The notes below the pieces were generated by a model. That model searched no databases. It had not been told where the DNA came from and saw nothing but the letters and a program-made list of their open reading frames with translations. DNA of 5,538 nucleotides from an uncultured Eubacteriales bacterium (GTDB lineage Bacteria; Bacillota_A; Clostridia; Oscillospirales; Oscillospiraceae), in assembly GCA_949739085.1 (NCBI GenBank), contig CATIYU010000223.1:1-5538 (forward strand). The letters are read 5' to 3'. A program made the position numbers and the translations under genes. Position 1 is the stretch's first letter; every line of letters starts with the position of its first letter. Of this stretch, positions 1 through 5,538 are shown one piece after another.

Positions 1-993
1 ATCGATGTCCAGAATAGGGCTCTGGTCGGGATATACCGCGCTGATCCGCAGCGGGATCCCACAGCGCTGCGCGTCTCCGGCCTTCTGGTTGAGCACGATA
101 TTCAGCGGACTGTTCAGGGTGTACTGCGTGACGCTGAGGGCCTGGGGGGATATCTGATGGAGCTTGAGCAGATATTGGTGGAGCTCCTCGTATTTTCCCT
201 GGGAGAGCAGGGCGTCCATACAGAAGAGATGGGCTTTATAGTCGTGGCGGAACTGGCGCAGGGAGTCGGAGAGGCATTCCGCCTGGGTCAGATACTGCTG
301 GGAGAGCTCCAGCTGGCGGTTCTGTGAGAGATAGATCCGATTTTCCTCCATGGCCTCAATCAGCCGGGTGATGGTGTAGTAAAAGCTGAGGGGGATAAAC
401 AGGCAGAAGCAGATGACCAGAATCCGGAAGGACAGGCCGTAATCCTGGTTTGTCACCACCGGAAAGAGGAGCAGATACTCCGAGGCGCAGATGACGGCGA
501 GGGAAACCCAATAGGCGTTGGAGATGGGGAGGCGGCTGCGGACGACGTTCAGCAGGAGAAATTTGATGATGAAATAGAGCAGCGGCTTGCAGAGAATCCT
601 GCGAAAGAGGAAATACGCGGACATGCCCAGGCCAAAGTATTGCAGGACCACAAACATGGACTCCAGAAGGGTGTTCAGCAGCAGAAAAAGGAAGCTGATC
701 AGCAGCTTCCGGAAAAAACCGCCCTGGAGCCGCCGGCAGGCGTAGAGCAGGGGGAGCAGGGTCAGCGTCAGCATATAGGCTCTGTAGGAGAGGGATTCCC
801 CCGCGGAGAGATCAACGGCCAGAAGAGCCAGGGTAATCCCCGCGGAGACAGCCAGCAGCTCCGGACAGGAGGGGGGCCTCCCGTTCCGGGGCGGGAAAAA
901 GCGGGCCAGCAGATAGCAGGCCAGGAAGCTTTCGATCCAGAACCCCAGCACATTGATCAGCCCGTGGAGCGGAACGGCGTAGAGATCATTCAT
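1..993 (-). CDS. GHKL-family sensor histidine kinase, AgrC-like (3' end beyond window)
   Basis: The frame read from ATG at 993 to the left edge stays open for 331 codons (starts MNDLYAVPLHGLINVLGFW) and has no stop in the window. Residues 1-207 are strongly hydrophobic and hold about six membrane segments (near 8-30, 46-62, 72-86, 97-119, 126-150, 160-180 and 188-207), so this is a polytopic membrane sensor. A helical dimerisation segment follows, with the phospho-acceptor motif FRHDYKAHL; His250 is the likely autophosphorylation site. The stretch NIVLNQKAGDAQRCGIPL (298-315) resembles the region just before the N box in GHKL kinases. The N and G boxes of the ATPase should lie beyond the edge. 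Members of this family pass phosphate to LytTR regulators and often sense peptides. The start overlaps the stop of the regulator (ATGA, 990-993), and AAGGAG lies 11 bases upstream, which indicates one operon with coupled translation. The ligand is unknown. Confidence 0.9.
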   Translation of the reverse strand, partial: MNDLYAVPLHGLINVLGFWIESFLACYLLARFFPPRNGRPPSCPELLAVSAGITLALLAVDLSAGESLSYRAYMLTLTLLPLLYACRRLQGGFFRKLLISFLFLLLNTLLESMFVVLQYFGLGMSAYFLFRRILCKPLLYFIIKFLLLNVVRSRLPISNAYWVSLAVICASEYLLLFPVVTNQDYGLSFRILVICFCLFIPLSFYYTITRLIEAMEENRIYLSQNRQLELSQQYLTQAECLSDSLRQFRHDYKAHLFCMDALLSQGKYEELHQYLLKLHQISPQALSVTQYTLNSPLNIVLNQKAGDAQRCGIPLRISAVYPDQSPILDID

Positions 994-1733
994 ATGCGAA
1001 GCAGCTCCTTTTCCGGCAGGGCGGAGCAGTTGACAAACTGCCTGCGGACCTTGGCGGCGCGGCGGCGGGACAGCGGGAGCGCCTGCCCGTTTTCCAGGAT
1101 GACCTGCTCCCCGGAGAACCGGCGGATAAACCGGTAGTTCACCAGGTAGCTCTTGTGAATGCGGAGGAACTGACGGCCCTCCAGCGACTCCTCCAGCTTG
1201 GAGAGCGTGTGGCGGACCAGGACCCGGTCCCCGGTGGTGACGATGGAGAGGTACTTGTCCTGGGCTTCTATGTAGAGGGTGCGGTTCAGATTCAGCGTGT
1301 GGATCCTGCCCAGCGCGTCCTGAAAGGAGCAGATCGGGTCCTGGGGCGGGATCAGGAGGGCGGAGATGTCCGCCGCCGCAGCGGCCAGATCCGTCTGAAA
1401 GGCGCTTTTCCGGATAAAGGTAAAGGGGTGGGTATGCAGGGCGTCAAAAACCCGGTCCTCCCGGGCGGAAACATAGACGCGGACTGTGTCCGGAGCCAGC
1501 TCCGAGAGGCGGCGGGCCAAGGAGATGCCGTCCACCTCCGGAAGGTCGATGTCCAGAAAGGCCACGGCGAAGGGCGCCTGGGCGGCCCGTTCCAGCAGAT
1601 CCTGGGCGGAGCTGAAGGCTTCCAGCTCCAAGGAGATGCCGTGCCCTTGAAAAGAGGCGCGGACAGCGGAGGAGAGATAGGGCAGAACCAGGATCTCATC
1701 GTCGCATATGGCGGCGCGGATAGTAGCTGACAT
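990..1733 (-). CDS. LytTR-family response regulator (AgrA/VirR type)
   Basis: A 247-residue transcription factor, normal length for the class. Residues 1-125 form a receiver domain: the acidic pocket is D11-D12-E13, the phospho-acceptor is D61 in FLDIDLPEVDG, the switch Ser is S89 (VYVSA) and the conserved Lys is K109 (FIRKS). Residues about 135-236 form a LytTR DNA-binding domain, with YIEAQDKYLSI, FLRIHKSYLVNYRFI and LPLSRRRAAKVR as its hallmarks. LytTR regulators bind paired direct repeats about two helical turns apart. The open frame extends upstream to 2231, but the start at 1733 is chosen because AGGGAGGG lies 6 bases before it, a consensus promoter lies just upstream, and the receiver domain begins immediately. 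It is the first gene of an operon with the kinase at 1-993. Likely targets are its own promoter and the divergent glycosidase gene, inferred from the shared 224-base intergenic region. Confidence 0.95.
   Translation of the reverse strand: MSATIRAAICDDEILVLPYLSSAVRASFQGHGISLELEAFSSAQDLLERAAQAPFAVAFLDIDLPEVDGISLARRLSELAPDTVRVYVSAREDRVFDALHTHPFTFIRKSAFQTDLAAAAADISALLIPPQDPICSFQDALGRIHTLNLNRTLYIEAQDKYLSIVTTGDRVLVRHTLSKLEESLEGRQFLRIHKSYLVNYRFIRRFSGEQVILENGQALPLSRRRAAKVRRQFVNCSALPEKELLRI
1005..1010 (-). promoter_or_regulatory. Ribosome binding site of the histidine kinase
   Basis: AAGGAG on the minus strand lies inside the last codons of the response regulator gene, 11 bases before the kinase ATG at 993. 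It supports this start over the out-of-frame ATG at 989. With the ATGA overlap it suggests that ribosomes finishing the regulator reinitiate on the kinase. Confidence 0.6.
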
Positions 1734-1739
1734 GGCTGT

Positions 1740-1747
1740 CCCTCCCT
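1740..1747 (-). promoter_or_regulatory. Ribosome binding site of the response regulator
   Basis: AGGGAGGG on the minus strand ends 6 bases before the ATG at 1733. It fixes the start of the regulator and excludes the long upstream extension of the open frame, which would run into the glycosidase gene. Confidence 0.8.
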
Positions 1748-1761
1748 TTTTAATCAAGCAA

Positions 1762-1790
1762 ATTATACAAAAATTGAGGAGTGAAGTCAA
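1762..1790 (-). promoter_or_regulatory. Sigma-A promoter of the regulator-kinase operon
   Basis: On the minus strand, -35 TTGACT (1790-1785) and -10 TATAAT (1767-1762) are separated by exactly 17 bases. Eleven of 12 hexamer positions match the vegetative consensus. Transcription should start near 1755, giving a leader of about 20 bases with the ribosome binding site inside it. The match is good enough to suggest substantial expression without an activator, though the repeat at 1801-1836 lies directly upstream and could modulate it. Confidence 0.85.
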
Positions 1791-1800
1791 GCACCTTATG

Positions 1801-1836
1801 CCGATTGCGACAATGGAGCGCCGTTGGCGACATAGC
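1801..1836. promoter_or_regulatory. Candidate LytTR operator: two direct repeats 20 bases apart
   Basis: CCGATTGCGACAATGG (1801-1816) and CCGTTGGCGACATAGC (1821-1836) match at 12 of 16 positions, with a period of 20 bases, close to two helical turns. The second copy ends 2 bases before the glycosidase -35 at 1839, and the first begins 10 bases beyond the regulator -35 at 1790, so the pair lies between two divergent promoters. LytTR proteins typically bind such tandem half-sites with a period near 21-22 bases just upstream of the -35. CCGTTGG in the second copy partly fits the published LytTR half-site; the first copy fits less well. The same bases also contain short inverted repeats (ATTG-CGA-CAAT, 1804-1814; CGCC-GTT-GGCG, 1819-1829), so another protein is possible. 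Assignment to this regulator is inference. Confidence 0.5.
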
Positions 1837-1838
1837 GA

Positions 1839-1868
1839 TTGAAAAGAAAGCCGGGAATCAGATACAAT
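1839..1868 (+). promoter_or_regulatory. Sigma-A promoter of the GH3 glycosidase gene
   Basis: -35 TTGAAA (1839-1844) and -10 TACAAT (1863-1868) are separated by 18 bases; each hexamer matches the consensus at 5 of 6 positions. Transcription should start near 1875, giving a leader of about 80 bases. The slightly long spacer, and the direct repeat placed against the -35, fit a promoter that is helped by a bound activator. Confidence 0.7.
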
Positions 1869-1873
1869 GAACA

Positions 1874-1914
1874 CGGAACATCGGCGGAGCTGGCTTCCAG
1901 CGGCGGGTGTTCCG
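1874..1914 (+). other. Predicted hairpin at the 5' end of the glycosidase mRNA
   Basis: Outer arms CGGAACA (1874-1880) and TGTTCCG (1908-1914) pair over 7 bases, and inner arms GCTGG (1889-1893) and CCAGC (1897-1901) close a CTT loop; a purine-rich internal loop separates the two stems. The structure begins at the predicted transcription start and ends 28 bases before the ribosome binding site. It could protect the mRNA from 5' decay. It has no U-tract, so it is not an attenuator of the usual kind. The outer arms could alternatively be a DNA inverted repeat for a repressor. Confidence 0.45.
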
Positions 1915-1941
1915 CAGAAAAGCGGCCATATCAAAATCAAT

Positions 1942-1947
1942 GGAGGG
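1942..1947 (+). promoter_or_regulatory. Ribosome binding site of the GH3 glycosidase
   Basis: GGAGGG ends 10 bases before the ATG at 1958. It supports this start, which begins a typical signal peptide, over the upstream in-frame GTG at 1907, which would add 17 residues ahead of the KKR n-region. Confidence 0.7.
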
Positions 1948-1957
1948 ATGGATACAC

Positions 1958-2041
1958 ATGAAAAAACGATGGAATCGGCTTCTGTCCGGTCTGTTGGCGG
2001 CCGGTATGCTGTGCTCGCTTTTGAGCGGCGCGGCCCTGGCT
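1958..2041 (+). other. Signal peptide of the GH3 glycosidase
   Basis: MKKRWNR forms a positive n-region, LLSGLLAAGMLCSLLSG a hydrophobic core, and A26-L27-A28 an AXA signal peptidase I site, with cleavage expected before V29. C19 lies in the core but is not in a lipobox, so a lipoprotein is unlikely. Confidence 0.9.
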
Positions 2042-5000
2042 GTGGAGACAAAGACCACCAAATTCCCGGAGTACTACACCCAATCCGGGGACCCGCTTCA
2101 GGGGACCGACAATGTGGCGCTGGGCCTGAAGATGAGCGACGAGGAGATCGAGCAGAAGATTGAGGCTCTGCTCCACACAATGACTCTGGACGAGAAGTAC
2201 ACCTACCTGGGCGGCAACGGCACCGGGACAAAGTACGGCAACGCGGGCTATCTGCCTGGTACGCCCCGGCTGGGCGTGCCGGAGACCCGTATGCACGACG
2301 GCCCCTCCGGCGTCCTGTCCCTCTGGCCCACCACCAACACCCCGGACCGCCAGCTGGCGGCGGCTACCTGGGATGACGAGCTGCTGTACGCCTATGGAAA
2401 GGTCTACGGCTCGGAGAACCGGGCCGCCGGGGCCAATATGCAGCTGGGCGCTCAGTTTGATATCACCCGCACGCCGGAGTTCGGCCGGGCCAACGACCAG
2501 CTGGGGGAGGACCCCTATCTGCTGGGCCGGCTGGCCGCTCAGGAGACCAAGGGGATGCAGGATCAGGGCGTGATCGCCGTGGGCAAGCACTACGCCGCCT
2601 TCGCCCAGTCTGCCAGCCCCGCTGCCAAGACCGACATCGACGTGTCGGAGCAGGCGCTGCACGAGCTCTATCTGCCGGCCTTTGAGGCGGCGGTGAAGGA
2701 GGGCGGAATGCTGGGCCTGATGTCCTCCTACAACTCCATCAACGGCACCTTTGCCTCCGCCCAGGAGTATCTCCAGCTCAACGTGCTGCGGGAGCTGTGG
2801 GGCTACAAGGGCTTTACCGTCACCGACTGGGGCGGGAACGATGGATTTACCCTGGACAAGGGCACGGATATTGAGATGCCCAGCCTGTCCAACAACAGCA
2901 AGGCCCAGGGCGACAAGAAGGTAGCCGCCGGCGAGCTGACCCAGGAGGAGCTGGACAAGCTGGTGGACGAGGCGGTGGGCCATGTGCTCTACGCCCTGGG
3001 GAAGACCGGCTATCTGTACCTGGTGGAGACCTATCAGGAGAACGGCAAGCTCTACGCCAAGGCGGAGCCGAACCGCACCGAGCCCATCAAGCTGTGGGGC
3101 GACAGCGCCGAAATGGCGGAGGCTGTCCAGGCGGAGAACAATGAGGCCGTACTGGAGATCGCCCGGGGCGGCGGCGTCCTGCTGGAGAACGACGGAACCC
3201 TGCCCATCGCCAGCGGCAAGAGCGTGGCCGTGCTGGGGACCGGCGGCAAATACACCCTGTCCGGAACCGGCGGCGAGCGGTCCTACGGCGTGGGCTATGA
3301 GATGACCAGCCCCTACGAGTCCCTCAAGGAGATCCTCGGCGGCGGCAAGGTGTCTCTGGAGCCCGTGTTTGACAACGGCGGCGAGGCGATCCCTGCGGCG
3401 AACCTGTTTGTCAAGGACGCGAAGGGCAACTATACTCAGGGCTTCACCGTGAAGAAGAACGAGGACGCCGCCAAGACCGTGACGGGCAAGTCCATTGAAT
3501 ATCTCCCGGCGGAGAACTCCTTTGAGGGCGGCACCGCTCTGAACGGAAGCAGCGAGAAGCCGGACACCTATACCTGGACAACATATTTGAAGGTTGACAA
3601 GACGGGCGGCTACACCCTCGTGCTCCAGGGCCTGGGCGGCACTCTGAGCGGCAACGTGACAGAGGTCGCGGAGGGGGATACGCCTCCCGCCGCCCCCGTT
3701 GCTCCCGTTGTAGAGGAGGAGAAGGAGGATTCCGGCTCCGCGTTTGGCTGGACCACCGGCAGCAGTTCCAGCGACGACCTCAGCGTCAGCTACTCCAACA
3801 GCCAGGGCGCCCACTGGCACAGCGGCGACTACTGCACTGATACCGGCATGAGCATTTCCAGCGGACACACGGTGAAGCTGGAGGCGGGCAAGTATTATAA
3901 GGTGGAGATCACCGGTATCGCGAACCGGGACGAGAAGGATATGCAGCTGCGGCTGGCGTGGCTCACCCCCGACACCAGCGCTGTGTATAACGAGGAGACC
4001 GGCAAGCTCTCCGGCGGTGCTTACGACCACGCTATGAGCCTTGCCGCCAGCGCGGACGTGACCGTGGTGTTTGTGGACGCCAAGTCCCAGGATACCCCCA
4101 AGACCCGGGACGCGGACAACCTGAACATCTCCGCCCAGCAGGAGCGGCTGGTTCTGGACGCCGCCGCTGCGGCCCACAAGGCCGGGAAGAAGATCGCCGT
4201 GGTCATCAACAATGAGACCGCCATCACCATCCACAACTGGGTGGACCAGGTGGACGCGGTGCTGATGATGTACCGCCCCGGCCAGAAGGGCGGCCAGGCT
4301 ACCGCCGAGCTGCTGACCGGCAAGGTCAATCCCAGCGGCAAGCTGGCCTACACCATGCCCATAGAAGGCAATCAGACCCTGATTACCTATACCGAGGAAG
4401 CTTGGAATAAGCAGAACAATCCGGTCAAGAGCGACACCGTCATCTCCGCCGACATGCTCTGCGCCCTCAACGACGGCGAGCTGGAGCGCTACTGGAGACG
4501 GGTCAACATGGATCTCCAGATCCGGCTGCAAATGACCTTTGAGGATGTGAGCGGCTTCCGGGCGGCTCTGGCGGAAGGCGCGGAGAAGCGGGATCAGATC
4601 GCGGAGATTGTCAACAACAAGGTGAACAGCGGCACGATCTCCCATTACGACGAGGGTATTCTCACCGGCTACCGCTGGTATGACAGTGTCGGTCTGGAGC
4701 CCCGCTACGACTTCGGCTACGGCCTGAGCTACACCACCTTCGCATACTCCAACCTCTCCGTGAAGGAGAATAAGAACGGGGAGAAGGCCGGGTACGACGT
4801 GACCTTCACCGTGAAGAACACCGGCAGTGTGACCGGCAGCGAGGTGGCCCAGCTTTACCTGGGGCAGGCCGACACGAGCAAACTGCCCGAGGGCATCCAG
4901 AGCGCCCCGTATCAGCTGGCGGGCTATACCAAGATCAAAGACCTGAAGCCCGGCGAGAGGAAGACGGTGACACTCCATGTGGATGAGCGGGCCCTGTCCT

Positions 5001-5143
5001 ACTGGAATCAGACCATTGAGGATGAGCACGCGGACAAGTGGACCCTGGCGGAGGGCAGCCGCACCATCTATGTGGGAGCCGCCTCCAATGATCTGAAGCT
5101 GTCCAAGACCATCAACGTAGGCCAGAGCTCCAGCGGCAAGTAG
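1958..5143 (+). CDS. Secreted multidomain GH3 glycoside hydrolase (beta-glucosidase-like)
   Basis: A 1061-residue exported enzyme, long for family GH3. Residues 1-28 are a signal peptide. The N-terminal GH3 barrel (about 60-345) shows HDGPSGV (113-119), RTPEFGR (171-177), GEDPYL (183-188), GKHYAAF (209-215) and VTDWGG (288-293); D290 is the expected nucleophile. The second GH3 domain begins at GVLLENDGTLPI (406-417) and resumes with RPGQKGGQATAELLTG (773-788). About residues 480-670 look like a PA14-type beta-sandwich inserted in it, interrupted by a Pro/acidic/Ser-rich linker. A further helical insertion precedes YDEGILTGYRWYD (897-909). YDFGYGLSYTTF (917-928) leads to a C-terminal Fn3-like domain (about 930-1055). 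GH3 enzymes remove terminal sugars from beta-glycosides by a retaining mechanism; the sugar cannot be told here. The usual acid/base Glu is not recognisable in the loop at 707-723. There is no LPXTG motif or lipobox, so the protein is probably released. It is transcribed divergently from the LytTR regulator, its likely controller. Confidence 0.92.
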   Translation: MKKRWNRLLSGLLAAGMLCSLLSGAALAVETKTTKFPEYYTQSGDPLQGTDNVALGLKMSDEEIEQKIEALLHTMTLDEKYTYLGGNGTGTKYGNAGYLPGTPRLGVPETRMHDGPSGVLSLWPTTNTPDRQLAAATWDDELLYAYGKVYGSENRAAGANMQLGAQFDITRTPEFGRANDQLGEDPYLLGRLAAQETKGMQDQGVIAVGKHYAAFAQSASPAAKTDIDVSEQALHELYLPAFEAAVKEGGMLGLMSSYNSINGTFASAQEYLQLNVLRELWGYKGFTVTDWGGNDGFTLDKGTDIEMPSLSNNSKAQGDKKVAAGELTQEELDKLVDEAVGHVLYALGKTGYLYLVETYQENGKLYAKAEPNRTEPIKLWGDSAEMAEAVQAENNEAVLEIARGGGVLLENDGTLPIASGKSVAVLGTGGKYTLSGTGGERSYGVGYEMTSPYESLKEILGGGKVSLEPVFDNGGEAIPAANLFVKDAKGNYTQGFTVKKNEDAAKTVTGKSIEYLPAENSFEGGTALNGSSEKPDTYTWTTYLKVDKTGGYTLVLQGLGGTLSGNVTEVAEGDTPPAAPVAPVVEEEKEDSGSAFGWTTGSSSSDDLSVSYSNSQGAHWHSGDYCTDTGMSISSGHTVKLEAGKYYKVEITGIANRDEKDMQLRLAWLTPDTSAVYNEETGKLSGGAYDHAMSLAASADVTVVFVDAKSQDTPKTRDADNLNISAQQERLVLDAAAAAHKAGKKIAVVINNETAITIHNWVDQVDAVLMMYRPGQKGGQATAELLTGKVNPSGKLAYTMPIEGNQTLITYTEEAWNKQNNPVKSDTVISADMLCALNDGELERYWRRVNMDLQIRLQMTFEDVSGFRAALAEGAEKRDQIAEIVNNKVNSGTISHYDEGILTGYRWYDSVGLEPRYDFGYGLSYTTFAYSNLSVKENKNGEKAGYDVTFTVKNTGSVTGSEVAQLYLGQADTSKLPEGIQSAPYQLAGYTKIKDLKPGERKTVTLHVDERALSYWNQTIEDEHADKWTLAEGSRTIYVGAASNDLKLSKTINVGQSSSGK

Positions 5144-5182
5144 AGCCCGGCTCTCCGGATACCTTGATACAGTAAATACCTG

Positions 5183-5226
5183 AAAGCATGGCGCCTGCCC
5201 GTATTGCGGCAGGCACCATGCTTTTT
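5183..5226 (+). terminator. Rho-independent terminator between convergent genes
   Basis: Arms AAAGCATGG + GCCTGCC (5183-5191, 5193-5199) pair with GGCAGGC + CCATGCTTT (5208-5214, 5216-5224) around an 8-base loop. There is one C/A mismatch on the plus strand (5192/5215), and a run of five T follows (5222-5226). It begins 39 bases after the GH3 stop and ends 18 bases before the stop of the convergent recombinase gene. In minus-strand RNA the mismatch becomes a U-G wobble, so that stem is continuous, but its U-tract is short and broken (TTTCAGG). It probably terminates the GH3 transcript well and the recombinase transcript partly. Confidence 0.9.
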
Positions 5227-5243
5227 AAATAACGTCTGGTCCT

Positions 5244-5538
5244 TTATATGTCCGGCTTTGTACGCTCCCGGACGGTTCCCCACTCAGTTGCCCGGCGGGT
5301 GAATGTCTTTCGGGAGACACCCAGCATTTTTCCGGCGTCCGTGGCAGTGATGTATCCGTTCCACCAGTCCTCTGCCAGATCCTCAAACCCCTCCGGCATG
5401 GGGATGCGCTCGGGACCGAAGCGGCCCCCGCGCTCCAGAGCCGCCGCGATGCCCCCCGCCTGCCGCTGGTGGATGAACTCCCGCTCTGTCTGAGCCACAT
5501 AGCTCAGAAGCTGGAGCACAATATCCGCCACCAGCGTG
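5244..5538 (-). CDS. Serine recombinase (resolvase/invertase family), C-terminal part
   Basis: The minus frame is open from the right edge to TAA at 5244-5246, and 97 residues are visible. It begins TLVADIVLQLLSYVAQTERE, which matches the end of the catalytic domain and the long helix of small serine recombinases; FIHQRQAGGIAAALERGGRFG continues it. Residues about 62-84 (ITATDAGKMLGVSRKTFTRRA) form the C-terminal helix-turn-helix that binds the crossover site. The short C-terminus indicates a small resolvase/invertase rather than a large serine integrase. The catalytic Ser near the N-terminus lies outside the window, so activity cannot be judged. Such enzymes resolve cointegrates or invert DNA at paired sites; no such site is recognisable here. 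The gene is convergent with the GH3 gene, and its start is beyond the edge; the GTG at 5531 is an internal Val, not a start. Confidence 0.88.
   Translation of the reverse strand, partial: TLVADIVLQLLSYVAQTEREFIHQRQAGGIAAALERGGRFGPERIPMPEGFEDLAEDWWNGYITATDAGKMLGVSRKTFTRRATEWGTVRERTKPDI

Noticed and set aside
640..1730. Plus-strand open frames opposite the kinase and regulator genes (640-1137, 1155-1730)
   Set aside because: Gln/Gly/Arg-rich shadow translations without motifs, lying over well-supported minus-strand genes.
1907..1957. Upstream GTG start for the GH3 gene
   Set aside because: It lies in the 3' arm region of the leader hairpin, lacks a suitably spaced ribosome binding site, and would put 17 extra residues before a typical signal peptide n-region.
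1741..1957. Riboswitch or tRNA/T-box leader in the divergent region
   Set aside because: The leader of the GH3 mRNA is only about 80 bases, with one simple hairpin and no conserved core that I recognise; the regulator leader is about 20 bases.
1958..2041. Lipoprotein signal with C19 as the lipidated residue
   Set aside because: The residues before C19 (G-M-L) do not fit a lipobox, while an AXA cleavage site lies further on at 26-28.
1867..2163. Plus-strand 98-codon frame beginning at 1867 (MNTEHRRSW)
   Set aside because: Its ATG overlaps the -10 box and lies before the predicted transcription start, has no ribosome binding site, and the frame overlaps the GH3 signal peptide region.
1734..2231. 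N-terminal extension of the response regulator frame up to 2231
   Set aside because: It would cover both promoters and the start of the GH3 gene, its sequence is Arg/Ser/Pro-rich without a domain, and the start at 1733 has a strong ribosome binding site directly before the receiver domain.
1937..5029. A 1030-codon open frame on the minus strand, opposite the GH3 gene
   Set aside because: It mirrors the GH3 gene with low-complexity Gly/Leu/Val/His-rich sequence and no family motif. GC-rich codon use with few stops on the opposite strand explains it.
5248..5493. Plus-strand 81-codon frame and minus-strand 91-codon frame over the recombinase region
   Set aside because: Out-of-frame shadows of the recombinase gene, whose own frame matches the serine recombinase family closely.

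Overview
The window looks like a GC-rich member of the Bacillota, probably an Oscillospiraceae-type gut clostridium. The pointers are a GHKL/LytTR two-component pair, sigma-A promoters and strong Shine-Dalgarno sites of Gram-positive type, a secreted multidomain glycoside hydrolase, and a short serine recombinase of a kind common in that group. This is an inference from gene types and base composition; there is no rRNA or other taxonomic marker here.

Layout: (1) 1-993, minus strand: a membrane sensor histidine kinase of the AgrC-like GHKL class, whose C-terminal ATP-binding part lies beyond the left edge. (2) 990-1733, minus strand: its LytTR response regulator, upstream of the kinase and overlapping it by an ATGA junction. 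(3) 1734-1957: a 224-base divergent control region. It holds a near-consensus sigma-A promoter for the regulator operon, a sigma-A promoter for the hydrolase, and between them a 20-base-phased direct repeat that is a candidate LytTR operator; a hairpin sits at the predicted 5' end of the hydrolase mRNA. (4) 1958-5143, plus strand: a 1061-residue secreted GH3 glycosidase with a split beta-sandwich insertion, an extra helical insertion and a C-terminal Fn3-like domain. (5) 5144-5243: a strong convergent hairpin terminator. (6) 5244-5538, minus strand: the C-terminal part of a serine recombinase, cut by the right edge.

Working model: the sensor and regulator control the divergently transcribed secreted glycosidase, and possibly themselves, through the shared operator. 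This would be a compact sense-and-digest module. The signal is not identified, and no AgrB/AgrD-type peptide gene is visible. The most notable points are the operator architecture and the GH3 protein, which keeps the nucleophile motif but lacks a recognisable Glu in the usual acid/base loop and carries two unusual insertions.
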